The notes under the pieces are model-generated. The model saw only the letters and a list, made by a program, of their open reading frames with translations. It ran no database searches and had not been told where the DNA came from. Shown piece by piece: positions 17,721-26,593 of a stretch of DNA of 64,000 nt. The DNA is taken from positions 3,845,001 to 3,909,000 of the forward strand of contig NZ_JBEPOB010000001.1 in assembly GCF_040546595.1 (NCBI RefSeq), given 5' to 3'. Source of the DNA: Bosea sp. OAE506 (GTDB taxonomy: Bacteria > Pseudomonadota > Alphaproteobacteria > Rhizobiales > Beijerinckiaceae). The position numbers were made by a program, and so were the translations under genes. The first letter of the stretch is position 1. The number at the start of each line of letters is the position of its first letter.

Positions 17721-18595
17721 TGGCCAGCTTCGACAAGAAGAGCCTGCTAAAGCGCTTCCGGGCGATGGTGAAGGCCGGCGAACCGATTGTCGGAGGTGGT
17801 GCCGGCACAGGGCTATCGGCCAAATGCGAGGAGGCCGGCGGGATCGACCTCATCGTCATCTACAATTCCGGCCGCTACCGCATGGCCGGCCGCGGCTCGC
17901 TGTCAGGCATGATGCCCTATGGCGACGCCAATGCCATCGTTATGGAGATGGCGGCCGAGGTGCTGCCGGTGGTGAAGACCACGCCGGTGATCGCCGGCGT
18001 CTGCGGCACCGATCCGTTCCGGCGCATGGATGTCTTCCTCGACGAGGTCGCGCGGATCGGCTTTGCCGGGGTGCAGAACTTCCCAACCGTCGGGCTGATC
18101 GACGGCGTCTTCCGCAAGAACCTCGAAGAGACGGGCATGGGCTTCGGCCTCGAGGTCGAAATGATCCGTCTCGCCAACGCCAAGGGCCTGCTGACGACTC
18201 CTTACATCTTCTGTGAGGCCGATGCGCGCGCGATGGCCAAGGCGGGCGCCGACATCATCGTCTGCCATCTCGGGCTGACGACCGGCGGGGCGATCGGCGC
18301 CGAGACGGCGCTCAAGCTCGCCGACTGCCCGGCGCTGGTCGATGCCTGGGCCGCCGCCGCGCTGGCGGTGAAGCCCGATGCGCTGATCCTCGTGCATGGC
18401 GGCCCGGTGGCCGAGCCGGCGGATGCCGACTTCATCATGAAGCACACCAAGCACTGCCACGGCTTCTACGGCGCCTCCTCGATGGAGCGGCTGCCGGTCG
18501 AGGTCGCGATCCGCGACCAGACGCGCGCCTTCAAGCGCATCGGGCGCGATCTCACGGACAAAAAGCCGGCCGGGAAGGCTGGCAAGGCGAAGTGA
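17717..18595 (+). CDS. Phosphoenolpyruvate-hydrolase family TIM-barrel protein (partner of UPF0261)
   Basis: Predicted TIM-barrel enzyme of 292 residues. It contains [42 protein letters not shown] at the start, GVCGTDPF and [15 protein letters not shown] in the middle, and [15 protein letters not shown] and [14 protein letters not shown] at the end, all typical of the PEP-hydrolase family (formerly a TIM-barrel signal-transduction domain). The start overlaps the preceding stop (ATGATGG), with AGGAG as ribosome site. In other bacteria and in fungi this domain is adjacent to or fused with UPF0261, which supports a joint function. Its real substrate is not established. A basic Lys/Ala-rich tail ends the protein. 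Confidence 0.9.
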   Translation: MMASFDKKSLLKRFRAMVKAGEPIVGGGAGTGLSAKCEEAGGIDLIVIYNSGRYRMAGRGSLSGMMPYGDANAIVMEMAAEVLPVVKTTPVIAGVCGTDPFRRMDVFLDEVARIGFAGVQNFPTVGLIDGVFRKNLEETGMGFGLEVEMIRLANAKGLLTTPYIFCEADARAMAKAGADIIVCHLGLTTGGAIGAETALKLADCPALVDAWAAAALAVKPDALILVHGGPVAEPADADFIMKHTKHCHGFYGASSMERLPVEVAIRDQTRAFKRIGRDLTDKKPAGKAGKAK

Positions 18596-18623
18596 CCCGG
18601 GCAACGGGTGGGAGGATGAGGAC

Positions 18624-21530
18624 ATGACGGGACAGCTGATCGGATCGCTGATCCTCTGGCTGATCGTGGCGGTGATCATCATCGCCATTGTCGTCTATCT
18701 GGTGAACTGGCTGTATCGGCGCTCGTCGAAGGAGGTGTCCTTCGTCCGCACCGGCCTGTTCGGCGAAAGAGTGGTAATCAATGGCGGCGCCTTCGTGCTG
18801 CCGATCATCCATGATGTCACGCCCGTCAACATGAACGTGCTGCAGCTTGCCGTGACCCGTGCCAGCAACGACGCGCTGATCACCCGCGACCGCATGCGCG
18901 TCGACATCGACGCGGAGTTTTATGTGCGGGTGAAGCCGGAGCGGGATTCGGTTGCGATCGCGGCCGCGACGCTGGGCCGCCGGACGCTGCAGCCCGACCA
19001 GCTCCACGCTCTCCTCTCCGGAAAGTTCATCTCGGCGCTGCGGACCGTGGCCTCCGAAATGACGATGGAGGAGATGCATGAGCAGCGCGGCATGTATGTC
19101 CAGCGCGTCAAGGAAGCCGCCGCCGAGGCGCTGGACCAGAATGGCCTGCTGCTTGAATCGGTCGCGCTCACCGATCTCGACCAGACGGACCTGCAATATT
19201 TCAACCCGTCCAATCGCTTCGATGCCGCGGGTCTGACGCGGATCATCGAGGAGATCGAGGACAAGCGGAAGCTGCGCAACGACATCGAGCAGGAATCGAT
19301 GATCCGCATCCGCACCCGCAATCTCGAGGCGGAGCGCCAGGCGCTCGACCTGGAGCGCGAGAGCGAGGCGGCCCGGCTCGAACAGCAGCGCGAGATCGAG
19401 ATCAAGCGCGCTGTGCAGCGGGCGGAGGTCGCTCGCGAGCGTGCAGCTCGCGATACCGAGGCTGAACAGGCGCAGATCCTGTCTCGCGAGGCGATCGAGA
19501 AGTCGCGGATTTCGAATGAACGGGCGATCAGCGAGGCGCGCATCGCGTCGGACAGGGACATCCGCCAGCAAGAGATCGCCCGGACGCAGGCGGTCGAGGA
19601 GGCGGAGATCGCCTCGCGCGAGCTGATCGAAAAGGCGCGCATCGCCAATGAGCAGGCGATCAGCGCAGCCCGCATCGCCTCCGAGCGTGACATCCGGCAG
19701 AAGGAGATCGAGCGCGCGCAGACGCTGGAGGCGGCCGAGATCGCAGCCCGCGAAGCGACCGAAAAGGCGCGGATTCTCCAGGAAACCGCGATCAGTGCCG
19801 AGCGCATCATCCGCGAGCAGGAGATCCGCAACCGGGAGATCGAGCGCACGCGCATTCTCGACCAGGAGGATATTGCGGCGCGCGAGGCGGTGGACACCGC
19901 GCGCATCGGCCAGGAGGAGCGCGTCCGCGCGCTGTCGATCGCCCGCAACCGCGCGCTCGACGAGGCGGAGATCGCCGCGCGTGAAGCCGTCGAGAAGGCG
20001 CGCATCGCCCAGGAGAACGTGCTGACCGCCGAGCGGATCGCGTTGGACCAGCGCAAGCGCCTGCTCGAGATCGAGCAGACCGAAACGATCGAGGCGGCCG
20101 AGATTTCGGCGCGGGAGGCGGTCGAACAGGCCCGCATCAGCCAGGAACGGGTCGTCGCCAGCGCCCGTATCCGCCGCGACGAGGAGGTCCGTAACCTCGA
20201 GATCGCCCGCAACCAGGCGATCGACACGGCCGAGATCGCGGCGCGCGAGGCCACGGAAGCCGCCCGCATCGCTCAGGAGAAGGTCGTCGCTGCCGAGCGG
20301 ATCGCGGCCGAGCTCGCCACGAAGGAGCTGGAGATCCGCCGCAACGCCGATCTCGACACGGCCGAGCTCAAGCGCCGCGACGCGGTCGAGCGGCAGCGCA
20401 TCGCAACCGAGCTGAAACTCGACGAGGAGCGCATCAACTCGGCCAAGTCGCGGGAAATGCTGCAAATCGCCCAGAAGAAGGCGGTCGAGGTGGCCGAGGA
20501 GGACCGCGCCATCGTGCTTGCCGCCAAGCGGGTCGAGCGCACCGATGCCGACAGCGCGCTGCGCCAGGCAGAGATCACCGCGAAGCAGCAGGTGGAGTCC
20601 GTCGACATCGTCCGCGAGCAGGCGCTGGAGGCGGCGCGGATCGAGCGCCGGCGCGCGCTGGAACAGCTTGAAATCGCCCGGACACAGGCCCTGCAGGAGG
20701 CGCAGATCGCGTCCAACGAGGAGGTCGAGCGGGCGCGGATCTCGTCGGATCGCGGTCTCGACGAGGCCCGCGTCGGGCGCCAGCGCGAGCTGCGCAAGCT
20801 GGAGATCGCCCGCGAGCGTGATGTCGAGGCAGCGGCCATGGACAAGGCGATCGCGCTCTACACCAAATCGCTCGAGGAATCCGCCGCCCAGGCCAGCGCC
20901 GAGAGCGCTCGCGCCAAGGCGGTCGAGGCCGAGGAACAGGTCAAGACGATCCGCGAGAGCGAAGGCGCGCGGCGGCGCAAGACAGTCGAGGTCCTGCTTG
21001 CCGAGAAGGCAGCCGAGGAATCCAACATCGCCGCCGCAGCCGACAAGGTGCGCCGCACGGTCGAAGCCGAGGCCCAGAAGCTGCTGTACGAGGCCGAGAA
21101 CGTCCTCAGCGATGGCGCCCGCTACGGGCTGTTCCGGCGCCGCCTGCTCGACAAGATCGAGGGCATCGTGCGCGAGAGCGTCAAACCGATGGAGAAGATC
21201 GAGGGCATCCGGATCCTGCATGTCGATGGTCTCGCCGGTGGCGGGGGCCCGGGCGGAGCGGGAGGTGCGGCGCGCTCGCCCACCGACGAGGTCATCGAGT
21301 CCGCGCTACGCTATCGCGTCCAGGCGCCGATGATCGACCAGGTGTTGAAGGAGATCGGCATCGAGGGCGGGAACCTTGCTAAGATGGGCGGGCTGATGCG
21401 CGAGGCCTCGGACATGCAGCGCGTCGCCAAGGATGCGCAGCCGGCCAAGCCGAAGAGCGGCGGGGATGCCAAGAGCGGCGGCGGCGGCGAAGCGCCTGCC
21501 CCCGATGCCGGCCCCGGCAAGACCTCTTGA
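18624..21530 (+). CDS. Giant flotillin/SPFH membrane protein with 44-residue repeats
   Basis: A 968-residue membrane scaffold protein. Residues 6-30 form one membrane segment. Residues 35-200 are an SPFH/flotillin domain (VSFVRTGLFGERVVINGGAFVLPIIHDVTPVNMNV, TRDRMRVDIDAEFYVRV). Residues 205-800 are a highly charged helical rod. Within it, residues 287-583 form seven repeats of 44 residues (one of 33), starting with variants of AREAxEKARIAQE. A globular C-terminal flotillin segment (VRRTVEAEAQKLLYEAENVLSDGARYGLFRRRLLDKIEGIVRESVKPMEKIEGIRILHVDG) precedes a Gly-rich tail. Bacterial flotillins are often 450-700 residues, so this rod is unusually long. Its place between transporter and molybdoenzyme genes suggests it organises those proteins at the inner membrane. 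Confidence 0.9.
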   Translation: MTGQLIGSLILWLIVAVIIIAIVVYLVNWLYRRSSKEVSFVRTGLFGERVVINGGAFVLPIIHDVTPVNMNVLQLAVTRASNDALITRDRMRVDIDAEFYVRVKPERDSVAIAAATLGRRTLQPDQLHALLSGKFISALRTVASEMTMEEMHEQRGMYVQRVKEAAAEALDQNGLLLESVALTDLDQTDLQYFNPSNRFDAAGLTRIIEEIEDKRKLRNDIEQESMIRIRTRNLEAERQALDLERESEAARLEQQREIEIKRAVQRAEVARERAARDTEAEQAQILSREAIEKSRISNERAISEARIASDRDIRQQEIARTQAVEEAEIASRELIEKARIANEQAISAARIASERDIRQKEIERAQTLEAAEIAAREATEKARILQETAISAERIIREQEIRNREIERTRILDQEDIAAREAVDTARIGQEERVRALSIARNRALDEAEIAAREAVEKARIAQENVLTAERIALDQRKRLLEIEQTETIEAAEISAREAVEQARISQERVVASARIRRDEEVRNLEIARNQAIDTAEIAAREATEAARIAQEKVVAAERIAAELATKELEIRRNADLDTAELKRRDAVERQRIATELKLDEERINSAKSREMLQIAQKKAVEVAEEDRAIVLAAKRVERTDADSALRQAEITAKQQVESVDIVREQALEAARIERRRALEQLEIARTQALQEAQIASNEEVERARISSDRGLDEARVGRQRELRKLEIARERDVEAAAMDKAIALYTKSLEESAAQASAESARAKAVEAEEQVKTIRESEGARRRKTVEVLLAEKAAEESNIAAAADKVRRTVEAEAQKLLYEAENVLSDGARYGLFRRRLLDKIEGIVRESVKPMEKIEGIRILHVDGLAGGGGPGGAGGAARSPTDEVIESALRYRVQAPMIDQVLKEIGIEGGNLAKMGGLMREASDMQRVAKDAQPAKPKSGGDAKSGGGGEAPAPDAGPGKTS
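19482..20372 (+). repeat. In-frame 132-base repeats (44 residues, hendecad based) inside the flotillin gene
   Basis: Seven diverged copies begin at residues 287, 331, 375, 419, 452, 496 and 540. Six are 44 residues and one (419-451) is 33. Both lengths are multiples of 11, so the underlying unit is an 11-residue helical repeat. Copies are similar at protein level (SREAIEKSRIS, SRELIEKARIA, AREATEKARIL, AREAVEKARIA) but diverged in DNA. Confidence 0.85.
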
Positions 21531-21543
21531 GGCGCACAGCATC

Positions 21544-21981
21544 ATGGCCCGTGTCTACGTCTCCAGCGTCATCTCCGCCCCCGCCGCCAAGGTCTGGGCC
21601 CGCGTGCGCGATTTCAACGGCTTGCCGAACTGGCATCCGCGCATCGCGGAAAGCCGGATCGAGAACGGCGAACCGGCCGACAAGGTCGGCTGCATCCGCG
21701 CCTTCTCGCTGCGCAGCGGCGACCGGCTGCGCGAGCAGCTGCTCGGCCTCTCGGACTACGACATGTTCTGCACCTATTCGATCCTGGATTCGCCGATGCC
21801 GCTGACCAACTACGTCGCGACGCTGCGGTTGACGCCGATCACCGATCAGGAGCGCACCTTCATCGAATGGTCGGCCGATTTCGACTGTGCGCCGGAGCGC
21901 GAGGCCGAATTGGTCGACAGCATCGGCACCAACGTCTTCCAGGGCGGCTTCGACGCGCTCAAGCGCGCATTCGGGGGATGA
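21544..21981 (+). CDS. SRPBCC family protein (first of two)
   Basis: START/Bet v1-like lipid- or ligand-binding fold of 145 residues: ARVYVSSVISAPAAKVWARVRDFNGLPNWHPRIAESRIENGEPADKVGCIRAF is the usual SRPBCC beginning. It lies 13 bases after the flotillin gene and 4 bases before a paralogue. In CO-dehydrogenase operons CoxG is an SRPBCC protein that links the molybdoenzyme to the membrane. A similar role for this pair is inferred only from the neighbouring molybdenum hydroxylase. It lacks a membrane tail. Confidence 0.9.
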   Translation: MARVYVSSVISAPAAKVWARVRDFNGLPNWHPRIAESRIENGEPADKVGCIRAFSLRSGDRLREQLLGLSDYDMFCTYSILDSPMPLTNYVATLRLTPITDQERTFIEWSADFDCAPEREAELVDSIGTNVFQGGFDALKRAFGG

Positions 21982-21985
21982 GACC

Positions 21986-22438
21986 ATGCCCCATGTCGTC
22001 CGCAGCACGATCATCGACGCGCCGGTCGACCTGCTCTGGTCGGTGCTGCGCGACTTCAATGGCCATGACCGCTGGCATCCGATCGTCGCGCGCAGCGAGA
22101 TCGAACGCGGGCACCCGTCGGACCGGATCGGCTGCGTGCGCCGGTTCTGGCTGCAGGACGGCAGCGAGCTGCGCGAGCAACTCCTCACGCTTTCGGACCT
22201 CGAAATGACCTTCAGCTACTGTCTGCTGGATACGCCTATCCCGCTGTTCAACTACGTCGCTCATGTGCGGCTGCTGCCGGTCACCGACGGAAACCGCGCC
22301 TTCTGGCACTGGGAAAGCCGCTTTACCACGCCGCGCGGCCGCGAGGCGGAGCTCGCAAAAATCGTCGGCGACGAGGTCTACACGAACGGCATCGAGGCGG
22401 TGCGTCGCCTCCCCGAACTGACGCGGGAGGCGGTCTGA
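21986..22438 (+). CDS. SRPBCC family protein (second of two)
   Basis: Paralogue of the preceding gene, 150 residues: HVVRSTIIDAPVDLLWSVLRDFNGHDRWHPIVARSEIERGHPSDRIGCVRRF aligns directly with it, as does LREQLLTLSDLEMTFSYCLLDTPIPLFNYVA. The two probably arose by tandem duplication and may form a heterodimer or bind different ligands. It ends one base before the FAD-subunit gene. Confidence 0.9.
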   Translation: MPHVVRSTIIDAPVDLLWSVLRDFNGHDRWHPIVARSEIERGHPSDRIGCVRRFWLQDGSELREQLLTLSDLEMTFSYCLLDTPIPLFNYVAHVRLLPVTDGNRAFWHWESRFTTPRGREAELAKIVGDEVYTNGIEAVRRLPELTREAV

Positions 22439-22439
22439 C

Positions 22440-23261
22440 ATGCTCGCCGTGAGAAGCTGCGCCACGCTAGCGGAAGCCGCCGGTCTGCTGTCCGGCGACA
22501 GGCAGGCCGTGCTGCTCGGCGGTGGGACGCTGGTCATGCGTGACGTCAACGAGGGGCGCCTGACGGAGGGCACGCTGCTCCGCGTCACCGATCCCGCCTT
22601 TCGGCGCATCGAGGCTGGCGGAGCCCGTATCGAGATCGGCGCCGGCGTCACCATGGGCCAGATCCTGGCCAGCCGCGAACTGGCCTTCCTGCACGCTCCC
22701 GCGCGGGCCATCGGCGGCCCGGCCGTGCGCAACATGGCGAGTGTCGGAGGCAATCTCTTCGCGCCGGCACCCTATGGCGATTTCACCGTGGCACTGCTCG
22801 CGCTGGATGCGCAGGTCGTGGTGCAGGCCGGCTTCGGCTCCGGGCGGGCGACACCCCTGGAAGAGCTGCTCGCCTCCCGCGATCGCGCGAGCCCCGGGCT
22901 GGTGACCGCAATCCAGTTCTCGCGGCCGGCCAATCCCGGTGATTTTCATTTCCGCAAGATCAGCCGGGTGAAGCCGAAGGGTCTCTCGCTGCTGTCGATT
23001 GCCGCGCATCTGCCGCTGGCCGGCGGGCGGGTGAGCCAGGCGCGCGTGGCCTATGGCGCCATGGCTCCGACGCCGATCCGGGCGCGCGGCGTCGAGCGGA
23101 CGCTGGAGGGCAAGGCGCTCGACGCCGCCGCCATCGCCGCGGCGCAGCAGGCTGCGCTCGAAGGATGCCGCCCCGCGACCGATGCGATCGCCAGCGAATG
23201 GTATCGCCGCGAGGTCCTGCCCGTTCATCTCGGCCGGCTGCTCGCCGGTCAACCCCGCTGA
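22440..23261 (+). CDS. Molybdenum hydroxylase FAD-binding subunit (CoxM/XdhB type)
   Basis: Flavoprotein subunit of a xanthine-dehydrogenase-family hydroxylase, 273 residues. The two FAD pyrophosphate motifs are LLGGGTLVM (residues 25-33) and ASVGGNLFAPAPYGD (100-114). The CO-dehydrogenase flavoprotein C-terminal domain follows from about residue 165 (FHFRKISRVKPKGLSLLSIAAHLP). It passes electrons from the 2Fe-2S subunit to an acceptor. The order FAD, Fe-S, Mo matches CoxM-CoxS-CoxL. It begins 1 base after the SRPBCC stop. Confidence 0.93.
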   Translation: MLAVRSCATLAEAAGLLSGDRQAVLLGGGTLVMRDVNEGRLTEGTLLRVTDPAFRRIEAGGARIEIGAGVTMGQILASRELAFLHAPARAIGGPAVRNMASVGGNLFAPAPYGDFTVALLALDAQVVVQAGFGSGRATPLEELLASRDRASPGLVTAIQFSRPANPGDFHFRKISRVKPKGLSLLSIAAHLPLAGGRVSQARVAYGAMAPTPIRARGVERTLEGKALDAAAIAAAQQAALEGCRPATDAIASEWYRREVLPVHLGRLLAGQPR

Positions 23262-23271
23262 GGAGCGCGCG

Positions 23272-23754
23272 ATGGCCAAGATCCCCGTGCAGTTCCGCCT
23301 CAACGGCACCGACCGCGCCGCCTTCGTCGACGCACCGGAGACGCTCCTCAACACATTGCGCAGGAGCCTCGGTGATTTCGCCCCGAAATATGGCTGCGGC
23401 CAGGGCGCATGTGGCGTCTGCACCGTGCTGATCGACGGCGAGCCGCATCTGTCCTGCCTGACGCTCTCGATCGCCTGCGAGGGCCGGAAGGTCGAAACGG
23501 CCTCCGGGATGGCGGATGGGCCCGAGCTGCATCCGTTGCAAGCGCAGTTTATGGAGCATTTCGCAGCCCAGTGCGGATTCTGTACGCCGGGCATGCTGAC
23601 GGCGGCACGGGCCCTTCTCGACAACAACCCGAACCCCACGCGCGACGAGGTCATCGAGGCGATCAGCGGCAATATCTGCCGCTGCACCGGCTATGAGCCG
23701 ATCGTCGCCGCGATCCTCGCCGCAGCCGGTTCGCCCGGCCTGCGCCGCGCCTGA
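23272..23754 (+). CDS. Molybdenum hydroxylase 2Fe-2S subunit (CoxS type)
   Basis: Electron-transfer subunit of 160 residues. The plant-ferredoxin cluster is bound by Cys42, 47, 50 and 62 (YGCGQGACGVCTVLIDG...SC). The second cluster is bound by Cys101, 104, 136 and 138 (CGFCTPGM...CRCTGYEPI). All eight cysteines are present, so both clusters should form. It starts 10 bases after the FAD gene, with GAGGAG before the ATG, and is cytoplasmic as no signal peptide is seen. Confidence 0.95.
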   Translation: MAKIPVQFRLNGTDRAAFVDAPETLLNTLRRSLGDFAPKYGCGQGACGVCTVLIDGEPHLSCLTLSIACEGRKVETASGMADGPELHPLQAQFMEHFAAQCGFCTPGMLTAARALLDNNPNPTRDEVIEAISGNICRCTGYEPIVAAILAAAGSPGLRRA

Positions 23755-23765
23755 GGGAGGCCGAC

Positions 23766-25544
23766 ATGCTGGAAATGCGCAAGGACCTCTTCGCCGACGA
23801 GCGCGACGACAATCTCAACGTCGTCGGCAAACCCATCCAGCGTCAGGACATGCCGGGTCACGTGACCGGGCTGACACGCTATTTCGATGATCACGCCTTC
23901 GATGGGCTGCTGCATCTCAAGGTGGTGCGCAGCCCCCATGCGAGCGCCCGTATCCGGTCGATCGACGTCTCGGCGGCGATGCGGGCGCCGGGCGTCAAGC
24001 GCGTGCTGCGCGCCGCCGACGTGCCGGTCAACAAGAACACGCTGCTGAGCCTGATCGGCTTCGGCAAGGATGACGAACCGTCGCTCGCGGTCGACAAGGT
24101 GCATTACAAGGGCGAGCCGGTGGTCGCCATCATCGCCGAGACCGAGGCCCAGGCGCTGGCCGCGAAGGCGCTGGTCCGCATCGACTACGAGCCGATGCCG
24201 GCTGTGTTCGATGTCGAGGAGGCGCTGAAGCCGGGCTCGCCCGTCGTCAACGAGACCTATCCCGCCAATTATTTCGAATATCATGAGCGTTTCGACCATC
24301 AGAAGCTGCGCTTCGGCGACGTCGAGCGCGCTTTCGCCAGTGCGGACATGGTGATCGAGCATCGCTACCAGATGTCGCCGATCGAGCATGCGCCAACCGA
24401 GACCAACGGCTCGATCGCGGCACCGGAACAGAATGGCCGTTTCGTCGTGCATTCCTGCGCGCAAGGACTGTTCTTCTCGCTCGGAACGACGGCGAAAATC
24501 GTCGCGGTGGAGTCAAACCGCCTGCATTTCATCGGTGGCACGGTCGGCGGCGGCTTCGGCGGTAAGGTGGATTCGCTGACCGAGCCGCTGGCCGTGCTCG
24601 GCGCCATGATGACGGGTCGCCCGGTCCGCTTCGTGCTCGATCGCGAAGAGGAGATGCTCTACGGCTCGCCGCGCGGTGCCGAGCGCATCTACATCAAGGA
24701 TGGGCTGATGCGCGACGGGCGCATCATCGGCCGCTACATCCGCAGCTATTTCGACGCCGGCGCGTATACGCGGCTCTCCAGTTATGCCGCCATCAAGTGC
24801 ACGGCGCATCTGCCGGGGCCGTACTGGATCCCCAACGTCGCCTCCGACGTCCATGTCGCCTACACCAATCGCTGCCCGTCCACCGCCATGCGCGGCTTCG
24901 GCATCACGGCCGTGGATTTCGCACTCGAGGTCCAGATGGACCGGCTCGCGGAAGCGGCCGCCATGGATCCGATGGAGTTCCGCCTCCTCAACGCCTATCG
25001 CGACGGCGACATGAAGCCCCATCGCCGGAAGGCCTCCAACACGGCGCTGATCGAATGCGTCCAGGTCGCGGCAGGGAAGGCGAACTGGCCAATCTCGGAA
25101 CAGGGCAAGCGGCAATCGTCTTTGGTGGGCGGCGGTGCCGCCGAGCGCGGCCAGATCCCTGCGACCGTTCTGGATGCGCGCGGCCAGATCGGCCGGCCCG
25201 ACACCCGCAATTCGGGCCCCACGCAGACCCTGCCAGCCGGCACCTCTCGCATCGCCCTCAGCAAGCAGCCCGTGATGGAAGGGGCGCGAGACAGCCGCGC
25301 CGCGCCGACGCAGGTGCCCCGCTACGAACCCGCTGGGCCGGCCGCGGCGGCACCGCCAGCCTATGCGGCGCAGCCGGCGCAGGCACCGCCGGCGCCACCC
25401 TCGCCCTACGAGCCCGTAGCCGGCCAGCAGGCGCCGGCCTACCAGCCGCCGCCCGTGCCGACCTCACCCGCTCCATCCGGCCCCAGCCAGACACAGCATG
25501 GCGCGGTGCGCTTTTCATCCGTCTTCGGCACGAGGAGGCGCTGA
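23766..25544 (+). CDS. Molybdenum hydroxylase large subunit, N-terminal half, with Pro/Ala-rich tail
   Basis: Corresponds to the first half of a CoxL/XdhA molybdopterin subunit. Residues 18-140 are the a/b hammerhead domain. Residues 150-440 begin the Mo-binding domain, with VGGGFGGKVDS (260-270) and the cofactor-contact motif AMRGFG (374-379). Homology stops near residue 445. Instead of continuing into the catalytic half, the protein has about 60 polar residues, then a Pro/Ala/Gln-rich low-complexity tract (about 512-575) and a stop. The missing half is encoded by the next gene, 1 base downstream. A split large subunit is known in nicotinate dehydrogenase of Eubacterium barkeri, but the long Pro/Ala tail at the break is unusual. 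Confidence 0.9.
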   Translation: MLEMRKDLFADERDDNLNVVGKPIQRQDMPGHVTGLTRYFDDHAFDGLLHLKVVRSPHASARIRSIDVSAAMRAPGVKRVLRAADVPVNKNTLLSLIGFGKDDEPSLAVDKVHYKGEPVVAIIAETEAQALAAKALVRIDYEPMPAVFDVEEALKPGSPVVNETYPANYFEYHERFDHQKLRFGDVERAFASADMVIEHRYQMSPIEHAPTETNGSIAAPEQNGRFVVHSCAQGLFFSLGTTAKIVAVESNRLHFIGGTVGGGFGGKVDSLTEPLAVLGAMMTGRPVRFVLDREEEMLYGSPRGAERIYIKDGLMRDGRIIGRYIRSYFDAGAYTRLSSYAAIKCTAHLPGPYWIPNVASDVHVAYTNRCPSTAMRGFGITAVDFALEVQMDRLAEAAAMDPMEFRLLNAYRDGDMKPHRRKASNTALIECVQVAAGKANWPISEQGKRQSSLVGGGAAERGQIPATVLDARGQIGRPDTRNSGPTQTLPAGTSRIALSKQPVMEGARDSRAAPTQVPRYEPAGPAAAAPPAYAAQPAQAPPAPPSPYEPVAGQQAPAYQPPPVPTSPAPSGPSQTQHGAVRFSSVFGTRRR

Positions 25545-25545
25545 C

Positions 25546-26589
25546 ATGGCCCGTCACGAAGGTCGCGGCATGGCTTCGGTCAATTATCCCATCGGAATGA
25601 ATCTCGGCGGAGATCCCAGCCAGGCGCTGATCCATTCCAATCCCGACGGCAAGTTCACGGTCGCGCTGTCGGCGATCGATCTCGGCCAGGGCATGAAGCA
25701 GGTCTCGCGGCAGATCGCGGCGGAAACCCTCGGCGTGCCCGTGGAAGACGTCTATGTCGATACGGCTGACAGCGATACCGGGCCGCACGATATGGGGTCC
25801 TTCGCGTCACGCGGCACGCATCGCATGGGCAACGCGATCATCGTTGCGGCCCGCGAGGCACGCGGCGTGTTGCTGGAAGCAGCCGCCGAGGAGCTCGAGG
25901 TCGACGCCGGCGACCTCGTCACCGACGGGCGCGGCAACATCCATGTGCGTGGCGCGCCATCCCGTTCGATCACGGTCAAGGCCACCGCCCAGGCCGCGCA
26001 GTTCAAGCAGGGCAAGACCATTGCCGGGCGCGGCATCTTCCTGATTCCACTCTCGGCGGTCGATGCCGAGACCGGCGAGATGAACCCCAATACCGCCTTC
26101 GCCCATGCCTGCCTGGTGGCGGATGTCGCGGTGGACGACGAGACCGGCGAAGTCGAGGTGCTTAGGATGACCAGCGCCTATGAACTCGGCCGGGTGATCA
26201 ATCCGCGCATGGTCGAGCAGCAGCTCGTCGGCGGCGCCTGGATGGGCATCAGCCACGCGCTCTACGAGACGCCCGAACCCTATTATCCCGATCCGGCTCA
26301 TGGCCCGCGCGACTTCAACGAATATCTGATGCCCGGGCCGGGAGAGATCGCGCCCTATCACGTCACGGTGTTGGAGCGCCCGGCGCCCGACGGGCCCTTC
26401 GGCGGCAAGGGCCCCGGCGAGATGTGTGCCAATCCGGTCCTGCCGGCCATCGCCAACGCCGTCTACAACGCGGTCGGCGTGCGCGTCGACGAGCTGCCGA
26501 TCACGCCCGAGAAAATCCTGCGTGGTCTCAAGTCCAATGGCGGAGTCAAACCCGGCCCGCGCCGCGGCGGTCCCGTGAACTGGCGGTAA
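25546..26589 (+). CDS. Molybdenum hydroxylase large subunit, C-terminal catalytic half
   Basis: Second half of the molybdopterin subunit, 347 residues. It has GRGMASVNYPIGMNLGG at the start, the Mo-site loop DLGQGMKQV (45-53), GSFASRGT (84-91), FAHACLVADVAVDDETGEVEV, and the catalytic-base motif GGKGPGEMCANPV with Glu292. The ATG at 25546 is 1 base after the stop of the first half, giving 1:1 coupled translation. Both halves keep the residues needed for activity, so this is probably a functional split enzyme rather than a broken gene. It presumably hydroxylates a C-H next to a heteroatom of an unknown substrate using water. Confidence 0.93.
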   Translation: MARHEGRGMASVNYPIGMNLGGDPSQALIHSNPDGKFTVALSAIDLGQGMKQVSRQIAAETLGVPVEDVYVDTADSDTGPHDMGSFASRGTHRMGNAIIVAAREARGVLLEAAAEELEVDAGDLVTDGRGNIHVRGAPSRSITVKATAQAAQFKQGKTIAGRGIFLIPLSAVDAETGEMNPNTAFAHACLVADVAVDDETGEVEVLRMTSAYELGRVINPRMVEQQLVGGAWMGISHALYETPEPYYPDPAHGPRDFNEYLMPGPGEIAPYHVTVLERPAPDGPFGGKGPGEMCANPVLPAIANAVYNAVGVRVDELPITPEKILRGLKSNGGVKPGPRRGGPVNWR

Positions 26590-26593
26590 GCGA

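Noticed and set aside
18552..21221. 889-codon open frame on the minus strand opposite the flotillin gene
   Set aside because: It is the antisense shadow of the repeated helical rod (Leu/Asp/Arg repeats from the plus-strand periodic codons), with no start context and no family resemblance.
22440..26589. Aerobic CO dehydrogenase
   Set aside because: The CoxL active-site loop with the Cu-binding Cys (VAYRCSFR type) is not seen; the motif region here reads PSTAMRGFG, so this is another hydroxylase.
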